From Caecitellus pseudoparvulus (Eukaryota > Bigyra: Bicosoecida): a stretch of DNA of 64,000 nt. Made by a program: the position numbers and the translations under genes. How positions within the stretch are numbered: position 1 is the first letter of the stretch; every line of letters starts with the position of its first letter. The stretch is taken from positions 372,001 to 436,000 of the forward strand of contig CBFFRQ010000042.1 of NCBI GenBank assembly GCA_965644315.1, in the 5' to 3' direction. A model generated the notes under the pieces. That model did not search any database. It saw only the letters and a list, made by a program, of their open reading frames with translations, and had not been told where the DNA came from. Positions 39,933 to 49,512 of this stretch are shown in pieces.

Positions 39933-42517
39933 TCAGCTCCTCGCGGACAGCGTCGCCTTCGCCTCCAAACGCACATCTCGGGACAGCTTGCTGTCGGCGT
40001 CGCCGCCACAGCTGGGTGGCGGGGGCAGGCCTTGTATCTGTGGCTCTGCCGCCTCGGGCTGCACTGTGACTGTTGTGCTTGGCGACCCCTGCCCTGCGGC
40101 TGCGTTTGCTTGGGCGGGGGCGACCGACACCCGTCGGAACACACGCGATATGTGCAGCCGGAGGCGGGACAAGCCTTCCTCGCCTGTGCCCGCCCGTTGC
40201 AGGGCAAGCAGGTGTCGCTTTTTGTGTGCGAGGGCCCTTTCTGCATCGATGCGCATGGAGCGGTGCTGCATGGCTTTGAGGGAAACCTCCGCGCAGAAAG
40301 TCGGGGCGCTGGCCTCCAGCTCATTGTAGTCGGACCGGGAGAGGATGAGCAAGTCCACGAAGTCCACGGCCCGAAACGAGGCGCTGTACCGCGCGCCCCA
40401 AATCAGAGGCCCCTCTCCAAACATGCCACCCGGCGTGATGGACATGAATACTTCTGTGTCGTCCAGAACGGCGTCCACCTTCCCACGCAGCACAAAGTAC
40501 AGGCAGTCCCCGCTGTCCCCAGTGCGGGCGACGAACTCGCCCGGCAAGTAGGTGCACGGCTCCATGCGTGGGGCCACGGAGATGAAGACGTCCATGGGCA
40601 GGTACTGCAGGATGGGGATGCGGTCGATGAGGTCTTGGTTCAGGACGACCCCGAGCCGCTGGCGCAGCTTGGGGGGCAGGTCGTCGAAGAGGGTGGTCGA
40701 CTTGCCAGGCACCGTCCACATGTGATTGTAGTAATCCTTGATGATTTTCTGCATGAAGGCGGGCACCTTTCGGGAGCGCAGGTAGTTGGTGACCATGTCC
40801 AGCTTTTGCCGGCGCTCCGTGGAGGCGGTGTCCATCTCTTGCAGCGCGCTCGCCGCTGAGCCGATGATGACGGAGTACATCATGAGCCCAATGATAGTCA
40901 TGCTCACGGTGAAGACAATCTCCATGTTGCTTTTTGGGATGATGTCGTTCCCGATGCCTGTCGTCACCTGCACCGCCCAGAAGAGGGAGGTCCAATACTG
41001 CCGGTCGGGCGGCCACGACGCAATTTCCGGGTGCGGCACCCACTGGTCAGGGTTGTTGGGGTCGTACCAGCCAAGACGCGTCCCTGCGACCAGTTGAAAG
41101 TCTGCGGGGTCGCTGGTGCCGCAGAGGCAGTGGTTGATGAAGCAGATGCTGGTTGTGCCGGTGACGGTGTCCGCACAGGACGTCGTCCCGCCATACTCCT
41201 CGCGGGCCATGTAAAAGTACGCGGCCGCGATGAAGTGCCACAGCAGGAACATGGCCACGAACGACCTCAAGAAGCGCAGCATGGCAGGGTTCAGCTTGAT
41301 CGCGCTTTCAATCATCACCATGACCCTGGGGAACAGCTTGAGCAGGCGCAGGATGCGGAAGAGCTTGAACAGCCGCAGCATGCGGAAGAGCTTGTTGATG
41401 TCCCCAGCGCCCGCGTCACCCCCGCTTGTAAACCAGCCAATGGGAAAGGATGCCAGGAAGTCAATGGGGAACCAGGTTTTCAGGTAGTCAAGCGCGATCT
41501 GCGGGGGGCGGGCGGCGAGGAGCCGTGGCATGACACGTGAACCTCGGGGCGGGAGCACGAACGCACCTGCGTTGGATCAGACACCAGCACACCATCAAGG
41601 TGAAATGCTGTTCGAAAGGACAGCACGATGTCCACGAGGAACAGCACGTCTGCCACGTAGTCAAAGGTTTCCTCCGCTGGAGTGAGCTGGATGTCAAAGC
41701 CGATGCGATACGGGACGACGACTGCGAAGAAGACGACCAAGCACAGCATAGCGATGTCCCAGGTAATCTTCAGGGCTCCTTCGGGGTGCAAGATGCCGCA
41801 AGGGAGCTTCTCGCCCTCTTCGTCCAGCATGCGCCGTTGGTGGCCGTACTCGTACATGTTGAACATGGTCTTGATCTGGGTATCCAGGGACTTGGCCACT
41901 CCTGACCGCTTGGGCCGCAGGCGCTTCGCCTGGTCCCCTGCCATGCGCCTGACACGGTTCAGGAACATGATCCTGCGGACAGCTCGCTTGAAGCGCTCTT
42001 TTGGCGTCACGATTTCTCCCGGGTAGTGCTGCAAGCCACGACCGCGAGGGCCCCCGCCGCTGCGAGACTTCATGCGGGACGCCATGTACTCGGATTCCTG
42101 GGCAGTGCACTGGATGTGGAAGGATGGCACAATGGCAGAAGTTTCTTCGCCGCCGACCGTGCCCTTTGCATCAGAAGTGATGTGGGTTTGGGGTGAACTG
42201 CCGCGCGGGCCGGCGGCAGCCAGCACGGGGAGTGCAGCAGACAGAACAGCAGGTGGGGGATTCAGATCGGCTTGGGAAGCGACGAACAGCGCTATTCTGT
42301 CCGAGTCCTTCAGCTCATCGCGGTTCCGAATCCGCGCCCCTTCGGGAAGAAGGAAGAGCTGGGCCCCGTGCACGTCATCGTGCTGGTAGCCCAGGGCCTG
42401 CACACACTTTGCCAAGATGGTGTCGAAACGGGCCTCATCGGCAATGGTCACTATTCTGCAGCTTGTGTCGGGTACATTCAAGTACTTCCGCCCGCAAGCG
42501 TACAGCAACAAGCGCAT
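39933..42517 (-). CDS. EAG/KCNH-like cation channel with cyclic-nucleotide-binding-type domain
   Basis: Complement of exons 41567..42517 and 39933..41498; 838 aa. The N-terminus (~1-80) looks like a small beta-grasp domain (GARIRNRDELKDSDRIALFVA), then a basic stretch. Transmembrane part: ITWDIAMLCLVVFFAVVVPY (S1), VADVLFLVDIVLSFRTAF (S2), ALDYLKTWFPIDFLASFP (S3), and an S4 with LFRMLRLFKLFRILRLLKLF. The pore has WAVQVTTGIGND in place of the usual TSVGFGN. After S6 come a C-linker (RRQKLDMVTNYLRSRKVP) and a cyclic-nucleotide-binding fold (MEPCTYLPGEFVARTGDSGD, LYFVLRGKVDAV, GGMFGEGPLIWGARYSASFRA). The Arg that usually contacts the nucleotide phosphate is not evident, as in KCNH channels. The splice reads DPTQIALDYLKTW. 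Confidence 0.9.
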
Positions 42518-43017
42518 GACTGCCCGGCAGAGTCACAAAGGTGGAAACGCTTCCCGCTCAAGCTCTCGGACGCGCACACACAGGCCGGGCGCGGCGATCG
42601 GAGGCAAGTTTGACGGTGAATGCCCAATTCAGTGGACCTCGCACGTTCTGAGGGGATGTTCGGTCAGGGGGTAGCTGCTGCTGGGTGCTCCCCCCCGGTG
42701 ACGTGAACGTGCTGCTGCACCTGACACAGAGCGCCGCGCTGCAGCTGGACCCAGCTGCCTGAGGAGCAGCCTGGCAGCTTCAAGCGCTGTACAGGCGACT
42801 TCAGTTGCAAATGAACAATAGTGGTCGCCACTGAATTGTTCGGCGGCCAGTCCGTGGCTACCCACACTGCCGCGTGAGCAGTGTGTGGGCGGCTCTGGAA
42901 GCAGACATGTCGGGGTGTCAAAACTAGAAGCACTGACACAGTGAGCACCGAAGCAGGCGGTCCATGCACTGGGCCTCCTTTTCTTGACACGGGCCTGGAA
43001 GTCACTACTTGAGCGTC
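42518..43017. promoter_or_regulatory. Divergent intergenic region with two hairpins
   Basis: 500 bp between the divergent EAG-type channel and the CENP-A-like gene. Two inverted repeats lie side by side: GAACAA-TAGTGG against CCACT-GAA-TTGTTC around 42812-42842 (with bulges), and CACACTGC against GCAGTGTG at 42863-42886. This part has lower GC than the surrounding genes. No known RNA family was recognised. Confidence 0.35.
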
Positions 43018-43751
43018 ATGGTGCGACCCAAGGCGGTGGCAGCTCGGCGGGTGGCAGGCGGCAGCGAGAGGCGGCTGCCAGGCGGCCCACGCCCTGCTGG
43101 GCTCGTGGAACCCCAGCGACGCAAGCGCTACAGGCCTGGCATGAAGGCACTGAAGGAAATCAGACAGTACCAGAACTCCACCGGGCTCCTACTGCGGAAG
43201 CTGCCCTTCGCTCGGCTGGTGCGTGGAGTGGGGCTGCGTGAGGGCTGGTGTTTCACCTGCATGGCTGCAGTGAAACGCTGAAACGAAAGCAGCGCCCCAA
43301 GCCACCTGGCGCGCCCTTCCCACTCGCAGGTGAGGGAAATCACGTACAGTTTCGCCCGTGATGGCATGCGATGGCAAGCGAATGCGCTCAGAGCGCTGCA
43401 AGAGGCGTCGGAAGCTTACTTAGTGCACCTGTTTGAAGATGTGTGAGTGCCCGCGCTCGGGCAGAAAGTCCGCCTTGCGTGTCCAGCGTGCGTGTATGGG
43501 AGGCAGCAGGGCATTGACCGCACAAGTCTGCAGTTGGTGTTGTGCTGCACTGCGCCCAGGGCTGCTTGTTGGGTTGCCTGTGTCAGTGTGTCGCTCGGGG
43601 TGCAGTGCGGAAATAGGCCCCCCACCGCCCGCCTCTTGCTCGCACGCACAGGAACCTGTGCGCCATCCACGCGAAGCGAGTCACCATCATGGTGCGGGAC
43701 ATCCACTTGGCACGCCGCATTCGTGGGCTGCGCGATCCTGCCAACGGCTAG
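43018..43751 (+). CDS. Centromeric histone H3 variant (CENP-A/cenH3-like)
   Basis: Exons 43018..43218, 43330..43442 and 43652..43751, encoding 137 aa. The histone fold is complete: [20 protein letters not shown] and [10 protein letters not shown] (alphaN, alpha1), [20 protein letters not shown] (alpha2), [20 protein letters not shown] then RRIRGLRD (alpha3). Three features separate it from canonical H3. The N-terminal tail lacks the ARTKQTARKS sequence; loop 1 ([13 protein letters not shown]) is one residue longer and has Trp at the RFQ position; and the C-terminus extends past RRIRG. These are typical of centromere-specific H3. Introns interrupt the gene, unlike most replication-dependent histones. 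Confidence 0.88.
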
Positions 43752-43904
43752 CGACCCCGCCCACTTGCTGCTCAGCAGCACACCGGAACTTGTGGCTCTC
43801 TCTGCGAGCCTTGCAGCCGCGCCGGCCAAGCCCTGGGGGGCGCACGGCACACTGTGCTCGCCAGCTTCCGTACTGCGCCGGACACACGCTGCTTGCAAAT
43901 GCAT

Positions 43905-46466
43905 TCACCGGCCCAGGGCCTGCATGAGGCGCTGCTTGGTGGCCAGCAACTCAGCCATGGCACGGCCGACGTCCGGCGACGGCTGCGGCGGCGGCGCAGG
44001 CGGCTGCCACTGTCGGCCGCCCGCCTCTGAGGCTGTGGACACGATGGAGGAGTCCAGCACCTCTCCATACGGCGCCTGGAAGCTGTGGCTGTGCGGGGCA
44101 GACACAGCGGCAGGCGGTGGGCGCTGGCGCACAGCCTGCGCCCCGCCTGCTGCGCCCACCGCGGGCGAGCCCTGGGGCGTCACGGCGGCGACGGCAGAGG
44201 CGAAGCGGCCACCCTTGTGCTGGCGCTGCACTGCTGAGGCGTGGCGGGGGTCGGCAGGGGGGGGGGCAATCGGCGGGGCGTGCTGGGCTGGCCAGGAGTC
44301 ATGTGGGGAGGGGGCAGGGGGTGTGGGCTTCACATCCCACGGGGGGGGGGCGTGCTCAGCGGCCTGGGTGGCCCTTATAGTGGGTTCTGGAGGGGAGGGC
44401 TCTCGTGCGCGGGGGGGGCGTGCCAGGGGGGGGGTGGCCGCCCGTGCCCCCTGCCCCCCCCTGGCACTCTGGCGCTCAGCCCCCTCGCCAGGGGACGACC
44501 GGCGGCTGGCGGCTGCCCTGGGCGCCGGAGACTGCCCTCGCGGACCTGGCGTTCCTCGTAGGGACAGAGCCCACAGAGCGTCTTGGCTGGCACTGCCTGG
44601 CTGTACCACAGCACCAGAAAGCCCCCACTGGCTGAAGTCTGGCCGGCCAGGGGGGGGAGAGGCGCCCTGCGCCGCGACTTGGTCGGAAGGTGGGCCCACG
44701 CTGGCCCCACGTGGGGCCACGCTTGCCATGCGTGCGAAACTCTCTGTCGCATCCAGGTATCCGCCCCGCCGAGTGGAGAGGGGGGCGGCCCCTCCCCCCC
44801 CTGCAGCGGCCGCTGTCCGAGCACCGGCGGCGGCATACCCCGCCGCCGCACGGCTTGCCCGGCGCTGCCGAGCTCTGTGTGTTCCGTGTGGGTCACGTGC
44901 CACAGCCCGCTCGGATGTGCGCAGGCGGGGCGGGGCGGGCTCTGGCACGACACGGGACTGTCGTGGGCGCGGAGCACCCCCCCCCTCCTCCTCCTCCACT
45001 GCCGCCCCAGGCGTGCTGGCCAAGCGCAGTGCGGGGTGCTGTGTGTGCACTGCTGCGCCTTGCTCCTGCTCTGGCCCAGCCTCGCCGCCGCCGCGCCGCC
45101 GCACCCGCCCCAGCACCTCCACTGCTGCAGCGGCGGCGGAGGCTGCTGCGCCCAGGGCCGATGCAGCCGTGCTGCCATGCAGCCGCGTCGCGGCGTCCAG
45201 GGCCGAGGCAGCTGACGGTGCTAGCACGCCGTGGCCCTGCACGTGGCTACAGTGCGTGGCAGGGGGGGTGAGGTGGTCCCCCACCCCCCCTGCCCCACCC
45301 TGCCTCACGCAGTGGTCTGGGGGCAGGGTGGAGGCCAGGGTGGCGCCAGACACCCCACCACCATCGCTGGGGGAGGTGGGACTGCCCGGCGCCGAGGCGA
45401 GGGGGGAGGCGGTGACTGGCCTGCGTGCCCGGACAGGGGACGGCGACGTGGCCAGGCCATCCAGCACCACCACCTGGGGCAGGAGGTTGAGCAGGGCTGC
45501 CCGGTACGCCCGGGCAGGGGAGCCGGAGGGTGCAGTCTTGACCTGGCGCCCCCGTTCGTCGAGGACGCAGGCGTAGGGGGGGCACAGTGGGTTGCCCTCC
45601 AGCCACACGTGCGTCAGGGAGGTGCAGTGGGAGAGGGGGCGCAGGCACCGCACGCCGGCCAGGCGGTTGTGGCGTGCGTCCAGGCGCTGCAGGGCGGAGG
45701 CGCCCTCCAGGCCGGCCAGGGACGACACGGCGTTGTGGGAGATGTCCAGGAAGACGAGGGTGTGGGCGAGGGACAGGCCCCGCACGCGGGTGAGTTGGTT
45801 GTGGGCCAGGCGCAGGGCAGCCAAGCCGGGCAGGCGCCCCAGTGCCGCCAGGTCCCCCCGCAGACCGTTGTGGGCCAGGCGCAGGTCCTGAACGCCCGCT
45901 GAGAGGGGCGCCGCCACGGCCTGCGGGTCGAAGATGTTGTTGTGTGACAGGTCCAGGCAGCGCAGGGCGCCCTGCCCAGCCACAGTGGCCCGCACGACGC
46001 CCCCCACAGACCCGTCGTGCAGCCGTTTGTAGGACAGGTTCACGTCCACGGCAGCCGAGTCACGTGCAGCGTGAAGCTGCTCGTCCGGAGGACTTGCATG
46101 CCGTGTCTGTGTTTCCGTGCTTGCCTGCTGCTCTTCCGAAGGGGGGGTGGCAGGGCGACTGAGGAAGGCAGCAGCGTGCGGAAGTTGAGCCGCGGCAACC
46201 CTGCCTGCTCCGGAGCCCGGGCTGTGCCCCTGAGCCGCGCTGCTGGCTCCTGAAACCGTAGTACTGGTGTCACTCAGGTGCTGGTTCTGTCTGAAGGCCA
46301 GGGTGTGCTCCAGGGCTGCCCTGTGCGACTCTGGCAGGCCATGCTTGGCAGCAAAGGCCGCCGACACAGCCGCCGGGTCTGTCGCCCGCGTCACGGCAAT
46401 CTCCGCCGCCTTGCCATCGTGCAAGGCCACTTGCAGCCTGAACAGCACAGGAAGGTGCTGCTGCAT
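43905..46466 (-). CDS. Leucine-rich-repeat protein with a long disordered tail
   Basis: Single frame of 853 aa from the ATG at 46466 (the frame is open 13 codons further without an ATG). The N-terminal ~50 residues, FRLQVALHDGKAAEIAVTRA plus AFAAKHGLP, resemble a small ubiquitin-like fold. After a disordered linker come SDS22-type LRRs: LRCLDLSHNNIFDPQAV, VQDLRLAHNGLRGDLAAL, LAALRLAHNQLTRVRGL, LVFLDISHNAVSSLAGL, LQRLDARHNRLAGVRCL, LTHVWLEGNPLC. They end with an LRR cap (YRAALLNLLPQVVVLDGL). The last ~450 residues are Ala/Pro/Arg-rich low complexity, with a short C-terminal helix (MAELLATKQRLMQALGR). This layout is common in ciliary and centrosomal LRR proteins; that role is only an inference. 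Confidence 0.8.
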   Translation of the reverse strand: MQQHLPVLFRLQVALHDGKAAEIAVTRATDPAAVSAAFAAKHGLPESHRAALEHTLAFRQNQHLSDTSTTVSGASSAAQGHSPGSGAGRVAAAQLPHAAAFLSRPATPPSEEQQASTETQTRHASPPDEQLHAARDSAAVDVNLSYKRLHDGSVGGVVRATVAGQGALRCLDLSHNNIFDPQAVAAPLSAGVQDLRLAHNGLRGDLAALGRLPGLAALRLAHNQLTRVRGLSLAHTLVFLDISHNAVSSLAGLEGASALQRLDARHNRLAGVRCLRPLSHCTSLTHVWLEGNPLCPPYACVLDERGRQVKTAPSGSPARAYRAALLNLLPQVVVLDGLATSPSPVRARRPVTASPLASAPGSPTSPSDGGGVSGATLASTLPPDHCVRQGGAGGVGDHLTPPATHCSHVQGHGVLAPSAASALDAATRLHGSTAASALGAAASAAAAAVEVLGRVRRRGGGEAGPEQEQGAAVHTQHPALRLASTPGAAVEEEEGGGAPRPRQSRVVPEPAPPRLRTSERAVARDPHGTHRARQRRASRAAAGYAAAGARTAAAAGGGGAAPLSTRRGGYLDATESFARMASVAPRGASVGPPSDQVAAQGASPPPGRPDFSQWGLSGAVVQPGSASQDALWALSLRGTPGPRGQSPAPRAAASRRSSPGEGAERQSARGGQGARAATPPLARPPRAREPSPPEPTIRATQAAEHAPPPWDVKPTPPAPSPHDSWPAQHAPPIAPPPADPRHASAVQRQHKGGRFASAVAAVTPQGSPAVGAAGGAQAVRQRPPPAAVSAPHSHSFQAPYGEVLDSSIVSTASEAGGRQWQPPAPPPQPSPDVGRAMAELLATKQRLMQALGR

Positions 46467-46941
46467 GCTAGATTCGCGCAGAGCAAACCCGTGTGCAGGC
46501 GCCACGGCCGCGGCTGGCTCCCGAGGCGAGTCGCAGGCGGCGGTGCACTGGCCTGCGCCTGCCGGTCACTGCCACAGCGCCCCCTGTGGCATGCTCAGAG
46601 CAGTGCCAAGGTGCTCGTGCACTACCTGGCGCGGCCAGACAGCGAAGCGGTGGCCACGGCGATTTGTGTTGCTCAACGGCAATGTGAGGACAAGCCAGAG
46701 AGAAAGCAGAAAAAAATCTCTGCCAGAGACAGCAGCCCGGCACACCTCACCGCGCCTGGCAAACTCAACTCCCTAAACACACACAATAAAGCACACATCG
46801 TGAGCTGACGCTGGCCCTCCTTCAGCACTGCCACTTGCAGCACACCGCACCTGATCTGGCCCGGTGCTGTGGAAGCGACCACTGCGCACATCAGAGCAGC
46901 ACATCAGCAGCCCGGCGCCCCCACACCAGGCAAGCCCCACC
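46467..46941. promoter_or_regulatory. Divergent intergenic region, LRR and ThiF-like genes
   Basis: About 475 bp between divergent ATGs. It contains an A-rich run near 46700-46720 and AATAAA at 46785-46790. No TATA box at a convincing distance and no RNA gene were seen. Confidence 0.35.
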
Positions 46942-48118
46942 ATGGCTGCCGCCGCGAAGGAAGGAGAGGACTGGTTCAGACGCCAGAAGGAACTGAAGGG
47001 GTGGCATCAGGGAGCCTTGGAAGGCTTGCATGCCCTCGTTCTGGGAGGTGTGTGGGCGCACAGCCACCACGCCGAAACGCCAGCGCCCATGCGAATGGCC
47101 CCCACTTCGCAGCCGGAGGCCTTGGCACCACCATCAGCATGGACTTGTGCAGGCTGGGTGTGCGAAAGATCACCCTGGTCGACTATGACGTCGTGGGTGC
47201 GTGCCGGGCGTGCGCAGGCGGTCAGGGATGGCTGGGAGCACCACCACTGCTGGCGCCGTCACAGATGACCACAACCTGAACCGCCAAATCCTGTACCACA
47301 AGGCCCACGTGGGCAAGCCCAAGGTGGACTGTGCCAAGGAGGTGCTGGATGCCAGCCACAACCTGCGCAGCGAGGTGGTGGCTGTGAACACTGACGCCGT
47401 GAAGCGCTGGGGCGACATCGTGGACATCACGCGCGGCGTGTACCGCGCCGAGGGGGAGGAGGGCGCGCCCGCCCCCGCCGACCCCGTGGACATCATTTTC
47501 AACAGTATTGACTACGGCGACGCCTTTGACCACGCCGTGTCCGCGCTCTGCCTGCGCCTGGACCTGCCCGTCATCCTCGGCGGCACGGAGCCCTGGTACG
47601 GCCACACCGTGTCCTTTTTCTTCCAGGAACAGCGCTCCGTGGCTGGGTCCGGGCCATGCTTCGGCTGTGCCCATGACAGCGACAGCGTCAAGGCGTCTGA
47701 CATCGCCACAGTGCAGCCCGACAAGGTGCTGGGCCTGCGGGACATCTCCCACCTGCCCAAGGACGTGTACCCGGACAAGGGGGGCTCCACCACCTTCAGC
47801 GCTGGCACCTGCAGCCACATGATGGTGAGCCAGATGGTGCAGTACCTCCTGCGCAAGCGGGACTTTGCGGCAGTGGTGGCGCAGGCGGAGGCGGACGGCA
47901 CGGCCCCGCCGCCGTACAGCAGTGAAGACGCCTCCCCCCACCGCGTGCCCCCAAAAAACACCGTCATCTTCAACATGATTTCTTTCGAAAGCCAGGGCTG
48001 GCGCACAGCCCGCAGCTGCGGCTGCCTCCTCTGCAAGGACTACCACCCAGAGTGGGAAGCCAAGGAGCCAGAGGCCGCCCCTGCAGAAGGCGCCGCCGAG
48101 GTAAAATTGGAAGACTAA
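46942..48118 (+). CDS. ThiF-family E1-like adenylyltransferase
   Basis: Exons 46942..47047, 47113..47196 and 47265..48118, encoding 347 aa. The joined exons give LVLGAGGLGTTISMDLCRLG, the Rossmann nucleotide-binding loop, then ITLVDYDVVDDHNLNRQILY, the invariant D-x-D-x-V and N-x-N-R-Q of E1, MoeB and ThiF enzymes. This family adenylates the C-terminus of a ubiquitin-like partner. Two Cys pairs, GPCFGC and CGCLLC, would bind zinc as in UBA5 and MoeB. A Cys in AGTCSHMMVSQ could be catalytic. The protein is shorter than ATG7 or UBA1, and the partner is not identifiable; UBA5-like and MOCS3-like roles are both possible. Confidence 0.82.
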
Positions 48119-48310
48119 AGACGCCGAAAATGCAGTGTTTCCTACACTGGTCGGTGCACACGCGAGCCCCTGCGCTCCCCTTTTTTCGCGTGCTTGCGAT
48201 TGGCGGCCCACGCCGCCTGCGCTGCGACCCGAGGTCGGCGCCGAAGCGATTTCCGCAGCAGCACCGTCAGGCAGAGCCTTCTGTGACGCCGGCACGGCGC
48301 GGCGTGCACC

Positions 48311-49471
48311 ATGCCGCCCAAGCGAAAGAGCCAAGATGAAGGTAGGTGCTGCCATTCGTGCTCGAGTGTGCGGGACAGCTCTGCGGCGCAGGCACTGGCC
48401 TCACCCCCGGCACCGCGCAGTGGACTACGAGGAGGAACTGCTGAGCAACTACAAGCGCGTGTGCAAGTGCGTGGCCGCAGCACGCCGCAGGGTGGCATCC
48501 CCTGCACCACCCTGCTCCCCCTGCGCAGGGCCCTGGGCATCCCCGAGAGCAAGGAGCTGCTGGCGTCCCTGTTTCCCGCCGAGCAGAGCAAGGGCAAGGA
48601 GGCGGAGCACATCCAGCAAGTGTGCGTGGACAGCAAGCTGGGCGCGCTGGGCACACGCGCCCTGGCGGCGGCCGTCCTCGGCAAGGGGCAGGGCATGAAG
48701 TCACACTACCCCTTCCTGCGCTCCCTGCGCTTCTGGGAGGCGGAGACGGGGGACGCGGGGGTGGCCGCTGTGGCCGCCCTGCTCAAGGTGGGCCCACCCC
48801 TCGTCGCCCTGGGCAACGTGGAGTTCATGAACTGCGGCGTGGGTCCAGAGGGCTGCTGGGCGCTGGGCGATGCCCTCATGCTGGGCGCCAACACCTCCCT
48901 GCAAACGCTCTCTCTGGACATAAACCCGGGCATCGCTGACGCAGGCACCATGCAGCTGTGCGAGGGCCTGCGCAGCAACCCCACCCTCACCAAGCTGCAG
49001 CTGTCCTACTGCGAGGTGGCGGCGGATGGCGCCGCGGCGCTGGCAGAGGTGCTGTCCATGCCCACCTGTGCGCTGAAGAGCCTGGACCTGTCCGGCAACC
49101 GCCTGGGCAGCGAGGGGCTGGCATCCCTCGCCTCAGGGTTGGCGGCCAACACGTCGCTGGAGGAGCTGAACCTCGCCGACAACGGCATCGGGGCGACGGT
49201 GGACGACGCCATGACCATCGACGCGCTGACGGCGCTGGGGGAGGTGCTGGTCAGCACCACCTGTCCCCTGGCGGTGGTGGACCTCACCCTCAACTCCCTG
49301 GATGCGCCCATGGCAGAGCACTTGGTGCAGTACCTGGGCTCCGACAACACCAAGGTGCGGGGGTTCCTCGTGGACGCCGCCCTGCCGCCTGACCTGTACG
49401 ACAAGCTGCTGCGCCTGGACAAGGGCAAGAAGAAGAAGAAGAAGAAGAAGGGCGGCAAGAAGAAGAAGTGA
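48311..49471 (+). CDS. RNI-type leucine-rich-repeat protein with poly-Lys tail
   Basis: Exons 48311..48341, 48421..48466 and 48529..49471, encoding 339 aa. The spliced start reads MPPKRKSQDEVDYEEELLSNYKRVCKALGIPE. Repeats of the ribonuclease-inhibitor type follow, for example LQTLSLDINPGIADAGTMQL, LTKLQLSYCEVAADGAAAL, LKSLDLSGNRLGSEGLASL, LEELNLADNGIGATVDDAM and AVVDLTLNSLDAPMAEHL. The C-terminus is almost pure lysine (KGKKKKKKKKGGKKKK). Proteins of this shape occur in axonemes and at basal bodies, but nothing here proves that. Introns of 79 and 62 nt use gtaggt and gtgcgt donors. Confidence 0.85.
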   Translation: MPPKRKSQDEGRCCHSCSSVRDSSAAQALASPPAPRSGLRGGTAEQLQARVQVRGRSTPQGGIPCTTLLPLRRALGIPESKELLASLFPAEQSKGKEAEHIQQVCVDSKLGALGTRALAAAVLGKGQGMKSHYPFLRSLRFWEAETGDAGVAAVAALLKVGPPLVALGNVEFMNCGVGPEGCWALGDALMLGANTSLQTLSLDINPGIADAGTMQLCEGLRSNPTLTKLQLSYCEVAADGAAALAEVLSMPTCALKSLDLSGNRLGSEGLASLASGLAANTSLEELNLADNGIGATVDDAMTIDALTALGEVLVSTTCPLAVVDLTLNSLDAPMAEHLVQYLGSDNTKVRGFLVDAALPPDLYDKLLRLDKGKKKKKKKKGGKKKK

Positions 49472-49512
49472 GGGGGGGTTGGCAATGCACAGAGCACAGT
49501 GAATTGTGGCGC

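Noticed and set aside
43447-45576. 709-codon open frame on the plus strand
   Set aside because: It is antisense to the LRR gene, has no domain pattern, and long chance frames are expected in such GC-rich Ala/Pro-coding DNA.
46942-48118. Assignment of the ThiF-family gene to UBA5 or ATG7 by name
   Set aside because: The nucleotide-binding and zinc motifs are shared by the whole family and no partner-specific segment was recognised.
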